A stretch of 64,000 nt of DNA, taken from Melaminivora sp034675505. GTDB lineage: Bacteria; Pseudomonadota; Gammaproteobacteria; Burkholderiales; Burkholderiaceae_C. The notes below the pieces were generated by a model. It saw only the letters and a list, made by a program, of their open reading frames with translations. It did not search any database and was not told the origin of the DNA. Position numbers and translations under genes: made by a program. Every line of letters begins with the position of its first letter. Position 1 is the first letter of the stretch. Shown here piece by piece: positions 35,918 to 43,256 of this stretch. Location of the stretch: the NCBI GenBank assembly GCA_034675505.1, contig JAUCDD010000018.1, positions 124,001 through 188,000 on the forward strand, read 5' to 3'.

Positions 35918-37039
35918 ATGAACCACCCCTTCCACGACATGCTGGGCGAGGCCACGCGCCTGACGCAGGGCGGCCACCTGATGGCTGCGACCGAGTTGAT
36001 CCAGCGCGCCCTGCGCGGCGACGCTGCCGCAGCGCCCGGCCGCGCCGCGCCGCCGCCACCGCAGCGCCCCGGCGCCGGCCTGGTCATCGATGCCGAGGCC
36101 CGTGTCATCGATGAGCCGGCGCAGCCCGCCGCTCAGCCGCAGGCCGCTGCCGCCGCGCCCGCGCCTGCGCCAGGGACGTCGGCCGGCGCCGAGCAATGGC
36201 TGCGCGCCAGCCACAGCCACCAGGGCCGCCAGTTGGCCTATCGCCTGTATGTGCCGCCCGCCCAGGCGGCGCACGCAGGGCCGCGCCCGCTGATCCTGAT
36301 GCTGCACGGCTGCACGCAGGACGCCGACGACTTCGCCGCCGGTACGCGCATGAACGCCTTGGCGCGCGAGGCTGGCGTGCTGGTGCTCTACCCTGACCAA
36401 ATCCAGCGCGCCAATGCCCAGAAGTGCTGGAACTGGTTCAAGCCGCAGCACCAGCAGCGCGGCCGGGGCGAGCCGGCGCTGCTGGCCAGCCTGACGCGCC
36501 AAATCATGGCGGAGTACGGCGTAGATCCGTCGCGTGTCTATGTCGCCGGCCTGTCGGCGGGCGGTGCGATGGCGGACATCCTGGGACGTGCCTATCCGGA
36601 GCTGTTCGCCGCCGTGGGCGTGCATTCGGGCCTGGCGGCCGGGGCGGCGTCCGACCTACCCTCGGCGCTGGCCGCCATGCGCGGCGGCGCGCCTGCGGGC
36701 CAGGCCAGCGGGCCAGCGCTGCGCCCGGTCATCGTCTTCCATGGCGATGCGGACTCCACCGTCCACCCCGCCAACGGCGCGGCCGTGGCGGGCGCCGCGC
36801 GCGGCAGCAACCCGGCGCAGACGACTGCCGGCCGCGCGCCCGGCGGCCAGCGCTTCACGCGCACCGTGTACGGTGCGGGTGGCGGCGCCGCCGCAGCCGA
36901 ATACTGGCAACTGCACGGAGCGGGCCACGCCTGGTCGGGGGGCAGCGCCGCCGGCAGCTACACCGCGCCCGGCGGGGTGGATGCGAGCGCGGAGATGCTG
37001 CGCTTCTTCCTCGCGCACCGGCAGCCGCCAAGCCATTGA
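35918..37039 (+). CDS. PHB depolymerase family esterase
   Basis: A 373-residue alpha/beta hydrolase of the PHB-depolymerase/feruloyl-esterase group. The oxyanion segment is LILMLHGCTQDADDFA, the nucleophile Ser lies in YVAGLSAGGAMADIL, and HGAGHAWSGG near the end carries a likely catalytic His. A long Ala/Pro-rich linker (residues ~40-90) separates an N-terminal helix from the catalytic part. No signal peptide is evident, so an intracellular polymer or ester is the likely substrate. It follows the ribbon-helix-helix gene in the same direction. Confidence 0.82.
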   Translation: MNHPFHDMLGEATRLTQGGHLMAATELIQRALRGDAAAAPGRAAPPPPQRPGAGLVIDAEARVIDEPAQPAAQPQAAAAAPAPAPGTSAGAEQWLRASHSHQGRQLAYRLYVPPAQAAHAGPRPLILMLHGCTQDADDFAAGTRMNALAREAGVLVLYPDQIQRANAQKCWNWFKPQHQQRGRGEPALLASLTRQIMAEYGVDPSRVYVAGLSAGGAMADILGRAYPELFAAVGVHSGLAAGAASDLPSALAAMRGGAPAGQASGPALRPVIVFHGDADSTVHPANGAAVAGAARGSNPAQTTAGRAPGGQRFTRTVYGAGGGAAAAEYWQLHGAGHAWSGGSAAGSYTAPGGVDASAEMLRFFLAHRQPPSH

Positions 37040-37097
37040 CGGTGCCCGCGCGAGCGGGTTTGGCTTTTTTTATCCCCCTGTACCGGTCTGCACCTGC

Positions 37098-38957
37098 ATG
37101 GCTCACACACCCAACCGCCCGGCAGGCGGCTCCATCCCCGCCAATGGCAACGGCTCTGGCGACGCCGCTGCCGCGCCCGCAGCGCGCAGCCAGCCGCGTG
37201 CCTTGCGCGCGTTGCTGCCTTTCCTGCGCCCCTACCACTGGCCCATCGCCGGGGCGCTGGCGCTGCTGCTGCTGGCGGCGCTCTCCACCCTGGCCTTCCC
37301 GCTGGCGCTGCGCCAGCTGATCGACCAGGGCCTGCCCGGCGGGGGCGCTGGCGGCACGCTGCGCGCCCAGTTCGCGCTGCTGTTCGGCGTGGCGGTGGCA
37401 GTGGGCGTGTTCTCGGCCGGGCGCTACTACGCCATGAGCTGGCTGGGCGAGCGCGTCACGGCAGACCTGCGCAGTCGCGTGTACGCGCAGGTGCTGCGGC
37501 AAAGCCCGGCGTTTTTCGAAACCACGCAAAGCGGCGAGGTGCTGTCGCGCCTGACGGCCGACGCCACGCTGGTGCAGACGGTGATCGGCTCATCGTTTTC
37601 CATGGGGCTGCGCAACGCCGTGCTGGGTGCGGGTGCGCTGGCCATGCTGGTGTGGAGCAGCCCGATGCTGATGGGCCTGGCGCTGCTGGCGGTGCTGGTG
37701 GTGGTGCTGCCCGCCATGCTCATCGGCCGGCGCGTGCGGCGCCTGTCGCGCGCCAGCCAGGACCGCGTGGCCGATGCCAGCGCCATCGCCGCCGAGGTGC
37801 TGGGCGCCATCCCCACCGTCCAGGGCTTCACCGCCGAGGGCCGCGAGGCCGCGCGCTTTGCCGCCGCCGCCGAGAGCGCCTTCCACACCGCCGTGCGCCG
37901 CAGCGGCGTGCGCGCCCTGCTCATCGCCTTCATCATCATCGCCAACGCCGCGCTGCTGCTGTGGGGCCTGTACCGCGGCGCCGAGGCCGTGCTGGCCGGG
38001 CAGATGAGCGCCGGCGCGCTGGGCCAGACCATCGTCTATGCGCTGCTACTGGCTGGCGCCGTGGCCGTGCTGGGCGAGGTGTACGGCGACCTGTTGCGCG
38101 CGGCGGGCGCCATGGAGCGCCTGATGGAGCTGCTGGCCACCGAGCCGGACATCCGATCGCCTGAAGAGGCCAGTGGCGCGGCGAGCCTGGCTGGCGCTGC
38201 ACCAGGCGCGCCGCTGGCGCTGGCCTTTGAGGGCGTGACCTTTCACTACCCGTCGCGCCCGCAGCGGGCGGCGCTGGGCGACTTCACCCTGCGCGTGGCG
38301 CCCGGCGAGACGGTGGCGCTGGTGGGGACAAGCGGCGCGGGCAAGTCCACCGTGTTCCAGCTGCTGCAGCGCTTCTACGACGTGGACGCGGGGCGCATCG
38401 CGCTGGGCGGGCAGGACATCCGCCAGTGGGACCTGCACGCCCTGCGCCAGCGCATCGCCACCGTGCCGCAGGACGCGGTGATCTTCTCCAGCAGCGCGCT
38501 GGACAACATCCGCTACGCCCGCCCCGATGCCAGCCGCGCGGAGGTCATCGCCGCCGCCCGCGCCGCCTTCGCCCACGACTTCATCGAGGCACTGCCTTCA
38601 GGCTACGACACCTTCCTGGGCGAGCGCGGCGTACGCCTGTCAGGCGGCCAGCGCCAGCGCATCGCCATCGCGCGGGCTTTGCTCAAGGATGCGCCGGTGC
38701 TGCTGCTGGACGAGGCCACCAGCGCGCTGGACGCGCACAGCGAGCGGGTGGTGCAGCAGGCGCTGGACGCCGCACTGGCCCAGCGCGCGGGCAGCCGCAT
38801 CACGCTGGTGATTGCGCACCGGCTGGCGACGGTGCAGCACGCGGATCGGATCGTGGTGCTGGAGCAGGGGAGGGTGGTGGAGGAGGGGAGCCACGCGGAG
38901 TTGGTGGCGAAGGATGGGGTGTATGCAAGGCTGGCGCGGTTGCAGTTCGGCGTGTGA
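37098..38957 (+). CDS. ABC exporter, fused permease and ATPase
   Basis: A 619-residue half-transporter of the MsbA/lipid-and-drug exporter type that works as a homodimer. The N-terminal permease has about six helices (HWPIAGALALLLLAALSTLA and later). Coupling helix and ICL segments include SGEVLSRLTADATLVQTVIG. The ATPase has Walker A VGTSGAGKSTV, the Q-loop, signature RLSGGQRQRIAIARALL and Walker B VLLLDEATSALD. It is 59 bases after the PHB-esterase gene, perhaps a separate unit. Substrate unknown. Confidence 0.9.
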   Translation: MAHTPNRPAGGSIPANGNGSGDAAAAPAARSQPRALRALLPFLRPYHWPIAGALALLLLAALSTLAFPLALRQLIDQGLPGGGAGGTLRAQFALLFGVAVAVGVFSAGRYYAMSWLGERVTADLRSRVYAQVLRQSPAFFETTQSGEVLSRLTADATLVQTVIGSSFSMGLRNAVLGAGALAMLVWSSPMLMGLALLAVLVVVLPAMLIGRRVRRLSRASQDRVADASAIAAEVLGAIPTVQGFTAEGREAARFAAAAESAFHTAVRRSGVRALLIAFIIIANAALLLWGLYRGAEAVLAGQMSAGALGQTIVYALLLAGAVAVLGEVYGDLLRAAGAMERLMELLATEPDIRSPEEASGAASLAGAAPGAPLALAFEGVTFHYPSRPQRAALGDFTLRVAPGETVALVGTSGAGKSTVFQLLQRFYDVDAGRIALGGQDIRQWDLHALRQRIATVPQDAVIFSSSALDNIRYARPDASRAEVIAAARAAFAHDFIEALPSGYDTFLGERGVRLSGGQRQRIAIARALLKDAPVLLLDEATSALDAHSERVVQQALDAALAQRAGSRITLVIAHRLATVQHADRIVVLEQGRVVEEGSHAELVAKDGVYARLARLQFGV

Positions 38958-39002
38958 GCGATGACCATACCGAACTGCTGCCAGCCGGCAGCAGGTCATC
39001 GC
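38958..39002. other. Nested inverted repeats after the ABC exporter
   Basis: GCGATGACC at 38958-38966 pairs with GGTCATCGC at 38994-39002, and inside them CTGCTGCC pairs with GGCAGCAG (38975-38994). No T-run follows, so a rho-independent terminator is uncertain. It could be an mRNA-end structure or a protein-binding site. Confidence 0.5.
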
Positions 39003-39107
39003 CGCCGCGCGCGGGCTGCTCCACAGGCGCCGTGATGGAGAGCTCGGCTTACTCTTCATCTGGCCAAATATAGCGATTTGGTTGGATTCGGCAGACCTTC
39101 TAGCAAA

Positions 39108-40703
39108 ATGGTTGCGCCCATAACGAAACTGCAATCCATGTCCGACATCCTCCTGGGCTTTCACCGGCTCGCGGAAATTTACGGCATCCAGCTGGCGCAG
39201 CCGCTGTTCACACGCAGCCGCCTGGGACCTGTTCGCCAGCGTGAAGCGACCGAAGGCCAGGAAACACGCACTTGGCCGGCGCAGTACCAGCCGACCGACA
39301 ACTTCCGCGGGCACTTCGAATTCGGCCTGAAGTATGAGCGGCTGAACTTCGAGTTCTTCTCTCGGCTGTTCCACCGTGTCGAGCCAGAGGACGTGGCGGC
39401 CTGGGTGAGGGACGAGCCCATGGGCCGCTATGCCCGGCGTGCCGCTTTCTTTTATGAATGGTTCACCGGGCGGCAACTGGCCGTGCCGGACACCCCGCCC
39501 AACGTGGGCTACGTGGACGCGATCGATGCCAGCCAGTACCTGGCCGCGCAGCGACCGGACCGGGTGCGGCGCTGGCGGGTCAACGACAACCTGCCAGGTT
39601 CACGCGATTTCTGCCCGATGGTCTTCCTGGGATCGCAGGAACAGCGTGACTGGCTCTATGACGTGGCAGCGGGTGTCCAGTCGCTTGACGACACTTATGG
39701 GGCAGAGTTGCTGCTGCGCAGCGCGGCCTGGCTGACGTTCAAGGAGTCGCGGGCCAGCTTCGCGATCGAACACGAGGCGGACCAGCAGGACCGGGTGAGG
39801 CGCTTTGCGGCGGCCATCGCCCACCACAGCGGCCGCATGGACGACCCGATGGCGCCAGAGCAGCTGCTCACGCTGCAGCAGGCCGTACTGGGCGAGGCCG
39901 CGCTGCGGGTAGGCATACGGCAATCGCCGGTGTTCGTGGGCGAACGCAGCTTTGCGCGCGAGATCGTGCATTACATCGCGCCGCCTGCGGAACTGGTGAC
40001 GGACATGCTCGGTGCGTTGCGCCGCTTCGAGGCCCGCACGCGGGGCACGAGCCCAGTAGCGCGCGCGGCGGCTGTGTCGTTCGCCTTCATCTATCTGCAT
40101 CCGCTGGCGGATGGCAATGGCCGCATCCACCGCTTTTTGATCAATCACCTGCTCGCGGCGGACAAGGTGGTGCCGGCCAACATCATCGTGCCGGTCTCGG
40201 CCACGATTGCCGGCTCCGCCAAGGGCCGCGCCGACTACGACCTGGCGCTGGAGGCTTTCTCGCGGCCCTTCATGCAGCTCTACGCCGATGCCTACCGCTT
40301 TGGACAGCAGCGGGTGTGCCCGGACGGCGTGGAGACCAATTTCGAGTTCCTGCAGACGCAGGACGCGGAGCATGCGTGGTGCTACCTGGATCTGACCGGG
40401 CATGCACGCTACCTGAGCGGCGTGCTGCGCCAGACGGTCGAGCAGGAGATGACGCAGGAGGCCCTGGCGCTGCGCCGGAACGACCAGGCGCGGGCGGCGA
40501 TCAAGGACTTTGTCGAGATGCCGGACGCGGATGCGGACCGGATCATCCGTTCGCTCAAGGAGGGAGGCTGGCAGGTGAGCAACAAGCTGCGCAAGGGCTT
40601 GCCCCAGATCTTTGCCGAAGATGGCGTGTTCTATCCAAGGCATGCGCAGATCGTCGCTGCGGTGCAGGCTGTGTTCGAAATCGACGAGCCGGAAACCGAG
40701 TGA
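39108..40703 (+). CDS. Fic-domain protein (AMP-transferase family)
   Basis: A 531-residue Fic protein. The active-site motif HPLADGNGRIHR is at residues 331-342 (nucleotides 40098-40133), with the catalytic His and the two Arg. An inhibitory-helix-like SFAIE is at 217-221, over 100 residues before it, so this is a class II Fic with an N-terminal inhibitory element. The Gly or Asn that normally follows the Glu is His here. It has an N-terminal domain of ~200 residues and a C-terminal region, probably winged-helix. ATG 39108 and 39138 are both possible starts; the upstream TTG is unlikely. It is the gene immediately left of the cassette array. Confidence 0.85.
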   Translation: MVAPITKLQSMSDILLGFHRLAEIYGIQLAQPLFTRSRLGPVRQREATEGQETRTWPAQYQPTDNFRGHFEFGLKYERLNFEFFSRLFHRVEPEDVAAWVRDEPMGRYARRAAFFYEWFTGRQLAVPDTPPNVGYVDAIDASQYLAAQRPDRVRRWRVNDNLPGSRDFCPMVFLGSQEQRDWLYDVAAGVQSLDDTYGAELLLRSAAWLTFKESRASFAIEHEADQQDRVRRFAAAIAHHSGRMDDPMAPEQLLTLQQAVLGEAALRVGIRQSPVFVGERSFAREIVHYIAPPAELVTDMLGALRRFEARTRGTSPVARAAAVSFAFIYLHPLADGNGRIHRFLINHLLAADKVVPANIIVPVSATIAGSAKGRADYDLALEAFSRPFMQLYADAYRFGQQRVCPDGVETNFEFLQTQDAEHAWCYLDLTGHARYLSGVLRQTVEQEMTQEALALRRNDQARAAIKDFVEMPDADADRIIRSLKEGGWQVSNKLRKGLPQIFAEDGVFYPRHAQIVAAVQAVFEIDEPETE

Positions 40704-40831
40704 GGCTAGTGCGCGTGAGCTAATGCCACCACCTACCGAAAAGTAGCCTTAGTACTCATCGAGCACACGGGAACGCCGCGCGCGGGTTTGCCTTTTTGTT
40801 CGTTTCGGATTTTTGGTGGTCTTTGTGCGCC
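40704..40831. other. Cassette-array tail
   Basis: About 130 bases between the Fic stop and the leftmost attC-like site. On the minus strand, after the site, a short ORF of eight codons begins ATG AGT ACT AAG (MSTKATFR) at about 40756 and stops at once. It may be the start of a truncated cassette gene cut by the Fic-gene side. No other gene is visible. Confidence 0.4.
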
Positions 40832-40911
40832 GCCTAACGCCTGCGGTATGCGGCGCCCGAGTGCGAAGCACGAAGGGCACCCAGGGCGTCGGCTTGACCA
40901 ACCGGTTAGGC
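40832..40911 (-). other. attC-like recombination site d
   Basis: Read on the minus strand, the site runs from a GCCTAAC box (40911-40905) to a GTTAGGC box (40838-40832), 80 bases in all. GGTCAAGCCGAC follows the first box, and GCATACCGCAGGC precedes the last. The boxes and the internal GTTCAAGCCGA-like block match attC (59-be) architecture. The stop codon of the small upstream ORF lies in its first box. Confidence 0.8.
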
Positions 40912-41058
40912 CGTACATGCGACCTCCAATGCAGCGTTGTATTCACTACGATCAACAACGGACGGACCAACTGCTAAAGGTCTGCCGGCTTCGTAACCAT
41001 TCTCGTAGGCGAAGTCAAACCACTCGGCCGTTGAGTTAGTCAGTTGGAGTTTCGCTCC
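40906..41058 (-). CDS. Small cassette ORF without a normal start codon
   Basis: Open for 50 codons after a TAG, ending TAA inside the attC-like site, as in many integron cassettes. The peptide reads GAKLQLTNSTAEWFDFAYEN then GYEAGRPLAVGPSVVDRSEY and NAALEVACTA. There is no in-frame ATG or GTG, and the only TTG lies near the end. A CTG start would give a 45-residue protein, with GGGAG about ten bases upstream. It may also be a decayed or 5'-truncated cassette. The amino-acid composition is protein-like, but I do not recognise a family. Confidence 0.45.
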   Translation of the reverse strand, partial: GAKLQLTNSTAEWFDFAYENGYEAGRPLAVGPSVVDRSEYNAALEVACTA

Positions 41059-41116
41059 CTAACGTTCGAAATAACGGGCGGGCCGTAGGCGCATCTCGTT
41101 GAATGACGTGTTAGAG
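41058..41116 (-). other. attC-like recombination site c
   Basis: Minus strand: CTCTAAC at about 41116-41110, then CGTCATTCAACGAGATGCGC, ending at CGTTAGG (41064-41058), about 59 bases. It lies immediately after the HEPN-like gene, whose TAA stop codon (41113-41111) falls inside the first box. The CGTTAGG box lies right upstream of the small ORF. Confidence 0.85.
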
Positions 41117-41818
41117 GCTACGATTGCCATGCTTGAGTTTTTGAGTGATGTAGACGATGGACGACGCGGCGAACTCGAGAAAGAACTCGGCCTCTACCCT
41201 TGTAAGGGTCGATTCTGTCGTTCCGCCGTGCCGAACAAACGCCTTGTTGCTGGCAAAACCGTAGGCCTGACTGACGAGGCGCTCGATATCTGGATCAAGC
41301 TTCGCCTGCTTGATGATCTTGCCAAGCGTTCCGCTTGGCTCATTGAGCAGAATCATCAAACAGGACTCGACGGCGCTGATTGATTCCTTGATAGAGTTCT
41401 CGACGTCTGGAGTCGACAAGTAGATGAAGTTCTTGGCCTTTAGCCATTGAGTACGGACGGGAGAGAGCTCATCTTCGAGCGCATCGTTTGCCTTACTCCA
41501 GTTTCTGGGGGAAGGCGCGTGCCGCTGAACGCGCTTGAGGTCAATTAGCACATCAGCGTACAGCTCCCCGACATACAGGCGACGGCTCGCATATGTCTTC
41601 ATTTCCTGTAGCTTGCAGTGGGCGTAGAACGCTTCAAGCGACTTGTGCGGATTTGGGTTTGCGTACTTCGCCTCTTCTAGCCCTAAGGTAATGTCTCCGT
41701 AGAGTTCACGATAGGCTGAAGGCTGATCAGAGGTTCTCCCATCCGTGGCGTAGGCCACCATGAGGGATTGAAGTTCCGCAACCTTTGCGGAAAGGGCGAG
41801 GGCTTGCTTGCTTTCCAT
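41111..41818 (-). CDS. HEPN-like cassette protein of unknown function
   Basis: A 235-residue protein with lower GC and different codon use from the surrounding chromosome. The C-terminal ~90 residues (STPDVENSIKESISAVESCL, then TLGKIIKQAKLDPDIERLVS and FVRHGGTTESTLTRVEAEFF) resemble HEPN-type domains of the abortive-infection C-terminal kind, with an RHGG motif. The N-terminal part is helical and unrecognised. The gene lies between two attC-like sites and its stop codon is in one of them, so it is a mobile cassette gene. HEPN domains often act as RNases or scaffolds in defence systems; that role is inferred here, not shown. Confidence 0.75.
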   Translation of the reverse strand: MESKQALALSAKVAELQSLMVAYATDGRTSDQPSAYRELYGDITLGLEEAKYANPNPHKSLEAFYAHCKLQEMKTYASRRLYVGELYADVLIDLKRVQRHAPSPRNWSKANDALEDELSPVRTQWLKAKNFIYLSTPDVENSIKESISAVESCLMILLNEPSGTLGKIIKQAKLDPDIERLVSQAYGFASNKAFVRHGGTTESTLTRVEAEFFLEFAASSIVYITQKLKHGNRSL

Positions 41819-41833
41819 GGGTGCTTTCCACCT

Positions 41834-41888
41834 CTAACGTTCAAACTCAGCCGGCGGCAAAGCCGTCCCCTGCAGTGCAGGGTTAGCA
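41834..41888 (-). other. attC-like recombination site b
   Basis: Minus strand: TGCTAACCCTGCACTGCAGG (41888-41869), then GGACGGCTTTGCCGCCGGC, TGAGTTTGAACGTTAGA to about 41834. Box GCTAAC and box GTTAGA flank the imperfect palindrome. It separates the DUF4145 gene from the HEPN-like gene, and the last box lies 16 bases before the latter's start. Confidence 0.88.
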
Positions 41889-41889
41889 A

Positions 41890-42783
41890 TCACTGCAGGA
41901 TGAAGTGCTGCAGTTGTTCTTTTGACCCCGCGTACACGTCCAATTTTCCCAGTGTCAGTTTTGTGTATGCGCCCGTGTTGATCTGGTCGATCAGATATTT
42001 CTCGTGTGTGGAGAAGTACCCGTGGAAGCGCCGCATTTCCTTACCGAGGATCTTTGCAAGGGGAACCTCGTCCCCTGCCGGGAATCCTGGGAGTTTGGCT
42101 TCAAGAAGCGTTATAAACTGCTTTGATGTCTTGACAATAGTTTCGAGCTTTCCGTCTGCCTCGCCGTCCAGGATGTAGATGTTGACGAGAAGATGCTCAA
42201 TGATCCGAAGCGCTATCAGTAGATTTTTTGACTCGGCGTTCTTGATTTCATGCGCCGCGTCGTTCCCAAGGAAGCGAATGGCGTGCAATCGCTCCGCGTC
42301 GGTCTGGGAAATTAGCCCAGCCTTTGTGAGACCATCAATGCGCTTATCCAGGGTCTTTCCTGCAATGTTTCTATCGTTGCAGATTGCCTCGATAGTTGCG
42401 CGAAGACCGATCCCGGCGAGGATGTTGGAGTTGTCCTTGATTGCCTGTACTGACTGTGTATAGATCTCCCGAACCATCTTTGGAAGCTCCCAAACATCCT
42501 GCAGTTCCTTGTGCCCTTTAAGTACGCTCGGAAAACAATAGATGTCTTCAGGGACATGCCATTCATCGTCGTCGACCGGGTAAGCAGATTCGATGTCTTG
42601 CACGACCTTGCGAAAGCTCGTTGAGCTACACCCCCGGCATTGAACAATTTGATGGATTGTGTCAATTCGGTACTCGTCCCCCGTGGACTCCTCATGCGAG
42701 CAAAGGATGTCGTGCCATGTGTCTCTGTCACACGAGGCGCACGTGCTGTAGACCTTTTTTCGTTTCTCTCCCTCAGAGCTCAT
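41890..42783 (-). CDS. Zinc-ribbon plus DUF4145 (HEPN-type) cassette protein
   Basis: A 297-residue protein. An N-terminal zinc ribbon is visible (CASCDRD and CRGCSST, residues ~13-55), then a helical DUF4145 domain (AGIGLRATIEAICNDRNIAG and the RFLGNDAAHEI motif). DUF4145 belongs to the HEPN superfamily. ATG 42783 (MSSEGEKRKK) has an ideal AAGGAGG ribosome site just upstream. The gene lies between two attC-like sites, with its own start 16 bases after one. Proteins of this family are found in restriction and defence loci and alone; function here is unknown. Confidence 0.78.
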   Translation of the reverse strand: MSSEGEKRKKVYSTCASCDRDTWHDILCSHEESTGDEYRIDTIHQIVQCRGCSSTSFRKVVQDIESAYPVDDDEWHVPEDIYCFPSVLKGHKELQDVWELPKMVREIYTQSVQAIKDNSNILAGIGLRATIEAICNDRNIAGKTLDKRIDGLTKAGLISQTDAERLHAIRFLGNDAAHEIKNAESKNLLIALRIIEHLLVNIYILDGEADGKLETIVKTSKQFITLLEAKLPGFPAGDEVPLAKILGKEMRRFHGYFSTHEKYLIDQINTGAYTKLTLGKLDVYAGSKEQLQHFILQ

Positions 42784-42798
42784 TGAGCCTCCTTGATT

Positions 42799-42857
42799 GC
42801 TAACGGCCAAGGTAAGCCGCCCGCCGCAGGCGGGTCGGCTTGAACGCAGAGTTAGAC
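42799..42857 (-). other. attC-like recombination site a
   Basis: The best of the four. Minus strand: GTCTAACTCTGCGTTCAAGC (42857-42838), then CGACCCGCCTGCGGCGGGC, GGCTTACCTTGG and CGTTAGC ending at 42799. The boxes GTCTAAC and GTTAGC, plus the GTTCAAGCCGA block, are textbook attC elements. The DUF4145 start lies just downstream. Confidence 0.93.
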
Positions 42858-43045
42858 CCGAAGGCCAACAGGGAGCGCCCGAACTTGAAGAAGGGCGCAG
42901 CCCACGAAAAAGCGCTGGGCCACGAAAGCGGCGCAGCGCTGCAAGAATGATAGCTGGTGACCTTTGCCAAACAAGCGCCGGAGGCTAAAAAGGCTTGAAA
43001 ACCTTTTGAACATGGCCGAGCGCTGGAACAAGTGGCTGCGCGCAT
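42800..43045 (-). CDS. Possible cassette ORF running through attC site a
   Basis: An 81-codon ORF on the minus strand from ATG 43045 (MRAATCSSARPCSKGFQAFL), ending with residues encoded by the attC itself (NSAFKPTRLRRAAYLGR). Ser-, Ala-, Phe- and Trp-rich and not like a known protein. ORFs reading into attC are common by chance, so this may be only non-coding cassette DNA. It is included because the frame stays open and it would be the first cassette gene of the array. Confidence 0.3.
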   Translation of the reverse strand: MRAATCSSARPCSKGFQAFLASGACLAKVTSYHSCSAAPLSWPSAFSWAAPFFKFGRSLLAFGSNSAFKPTRLRRAAYLGR

Positions 43046-43256
43046 AAAACGGTTGATGGGACTAACTGGAATTAGACGACGCCCAGGTTGCCTGTTGAGG
43101 TTTTATAACGAAACTTCGGGGCATCTCGTTGCAGACAAAGGCCTGCCAAAGAACCTGTTAGTCAAACCTAAATTTCGCTGGAGAGAAAACGACACGAGCG
43201 CTGTAACGGCATGCTACAGCGCCCGTGCGTTTCGGTAAAGCTGCTACCTCAGCAAC
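43046..43256. other. Right boundary of the cassette array
   Basis: About 210 bases of lower-GC DNA between the last cassette-like ORF and mmsB. It contains GACTAAC (43060-43066) and GTTAGTC (43157-43163), exact inverted repeats that could be degenerate attC ends, but the internal architecture is not typical. No integrase gene, attI or Pc promoter was recognised here. Confidence 0.4.
43198..43222 (-). terminator. Candidate terminator of mmsB
   Basis: GCGCTGTA (43198-43205) and TACAGCGC (43215-43222) form an eight-base stem with a nine-base loop. On the minus strand it is followed by TCGTGTCGTTTTCTC. It lies about 35 bases beyond the mmsB stop. Confidence 0.6.

Noticed and set aside
40733..40970. 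Short minus-strand ORFs (about 61 and 73 codons) across attC site d
   Set aside because: They read straight through the attC palindrome and have no protein-like features apart from that translation.
43060..43163. Fifth attC site
   Set aside because: GACTAAC/GTTAGTC ends are present but the internal L boxes and the usual palindrome are not clear, so it is kept only as a boundary note.
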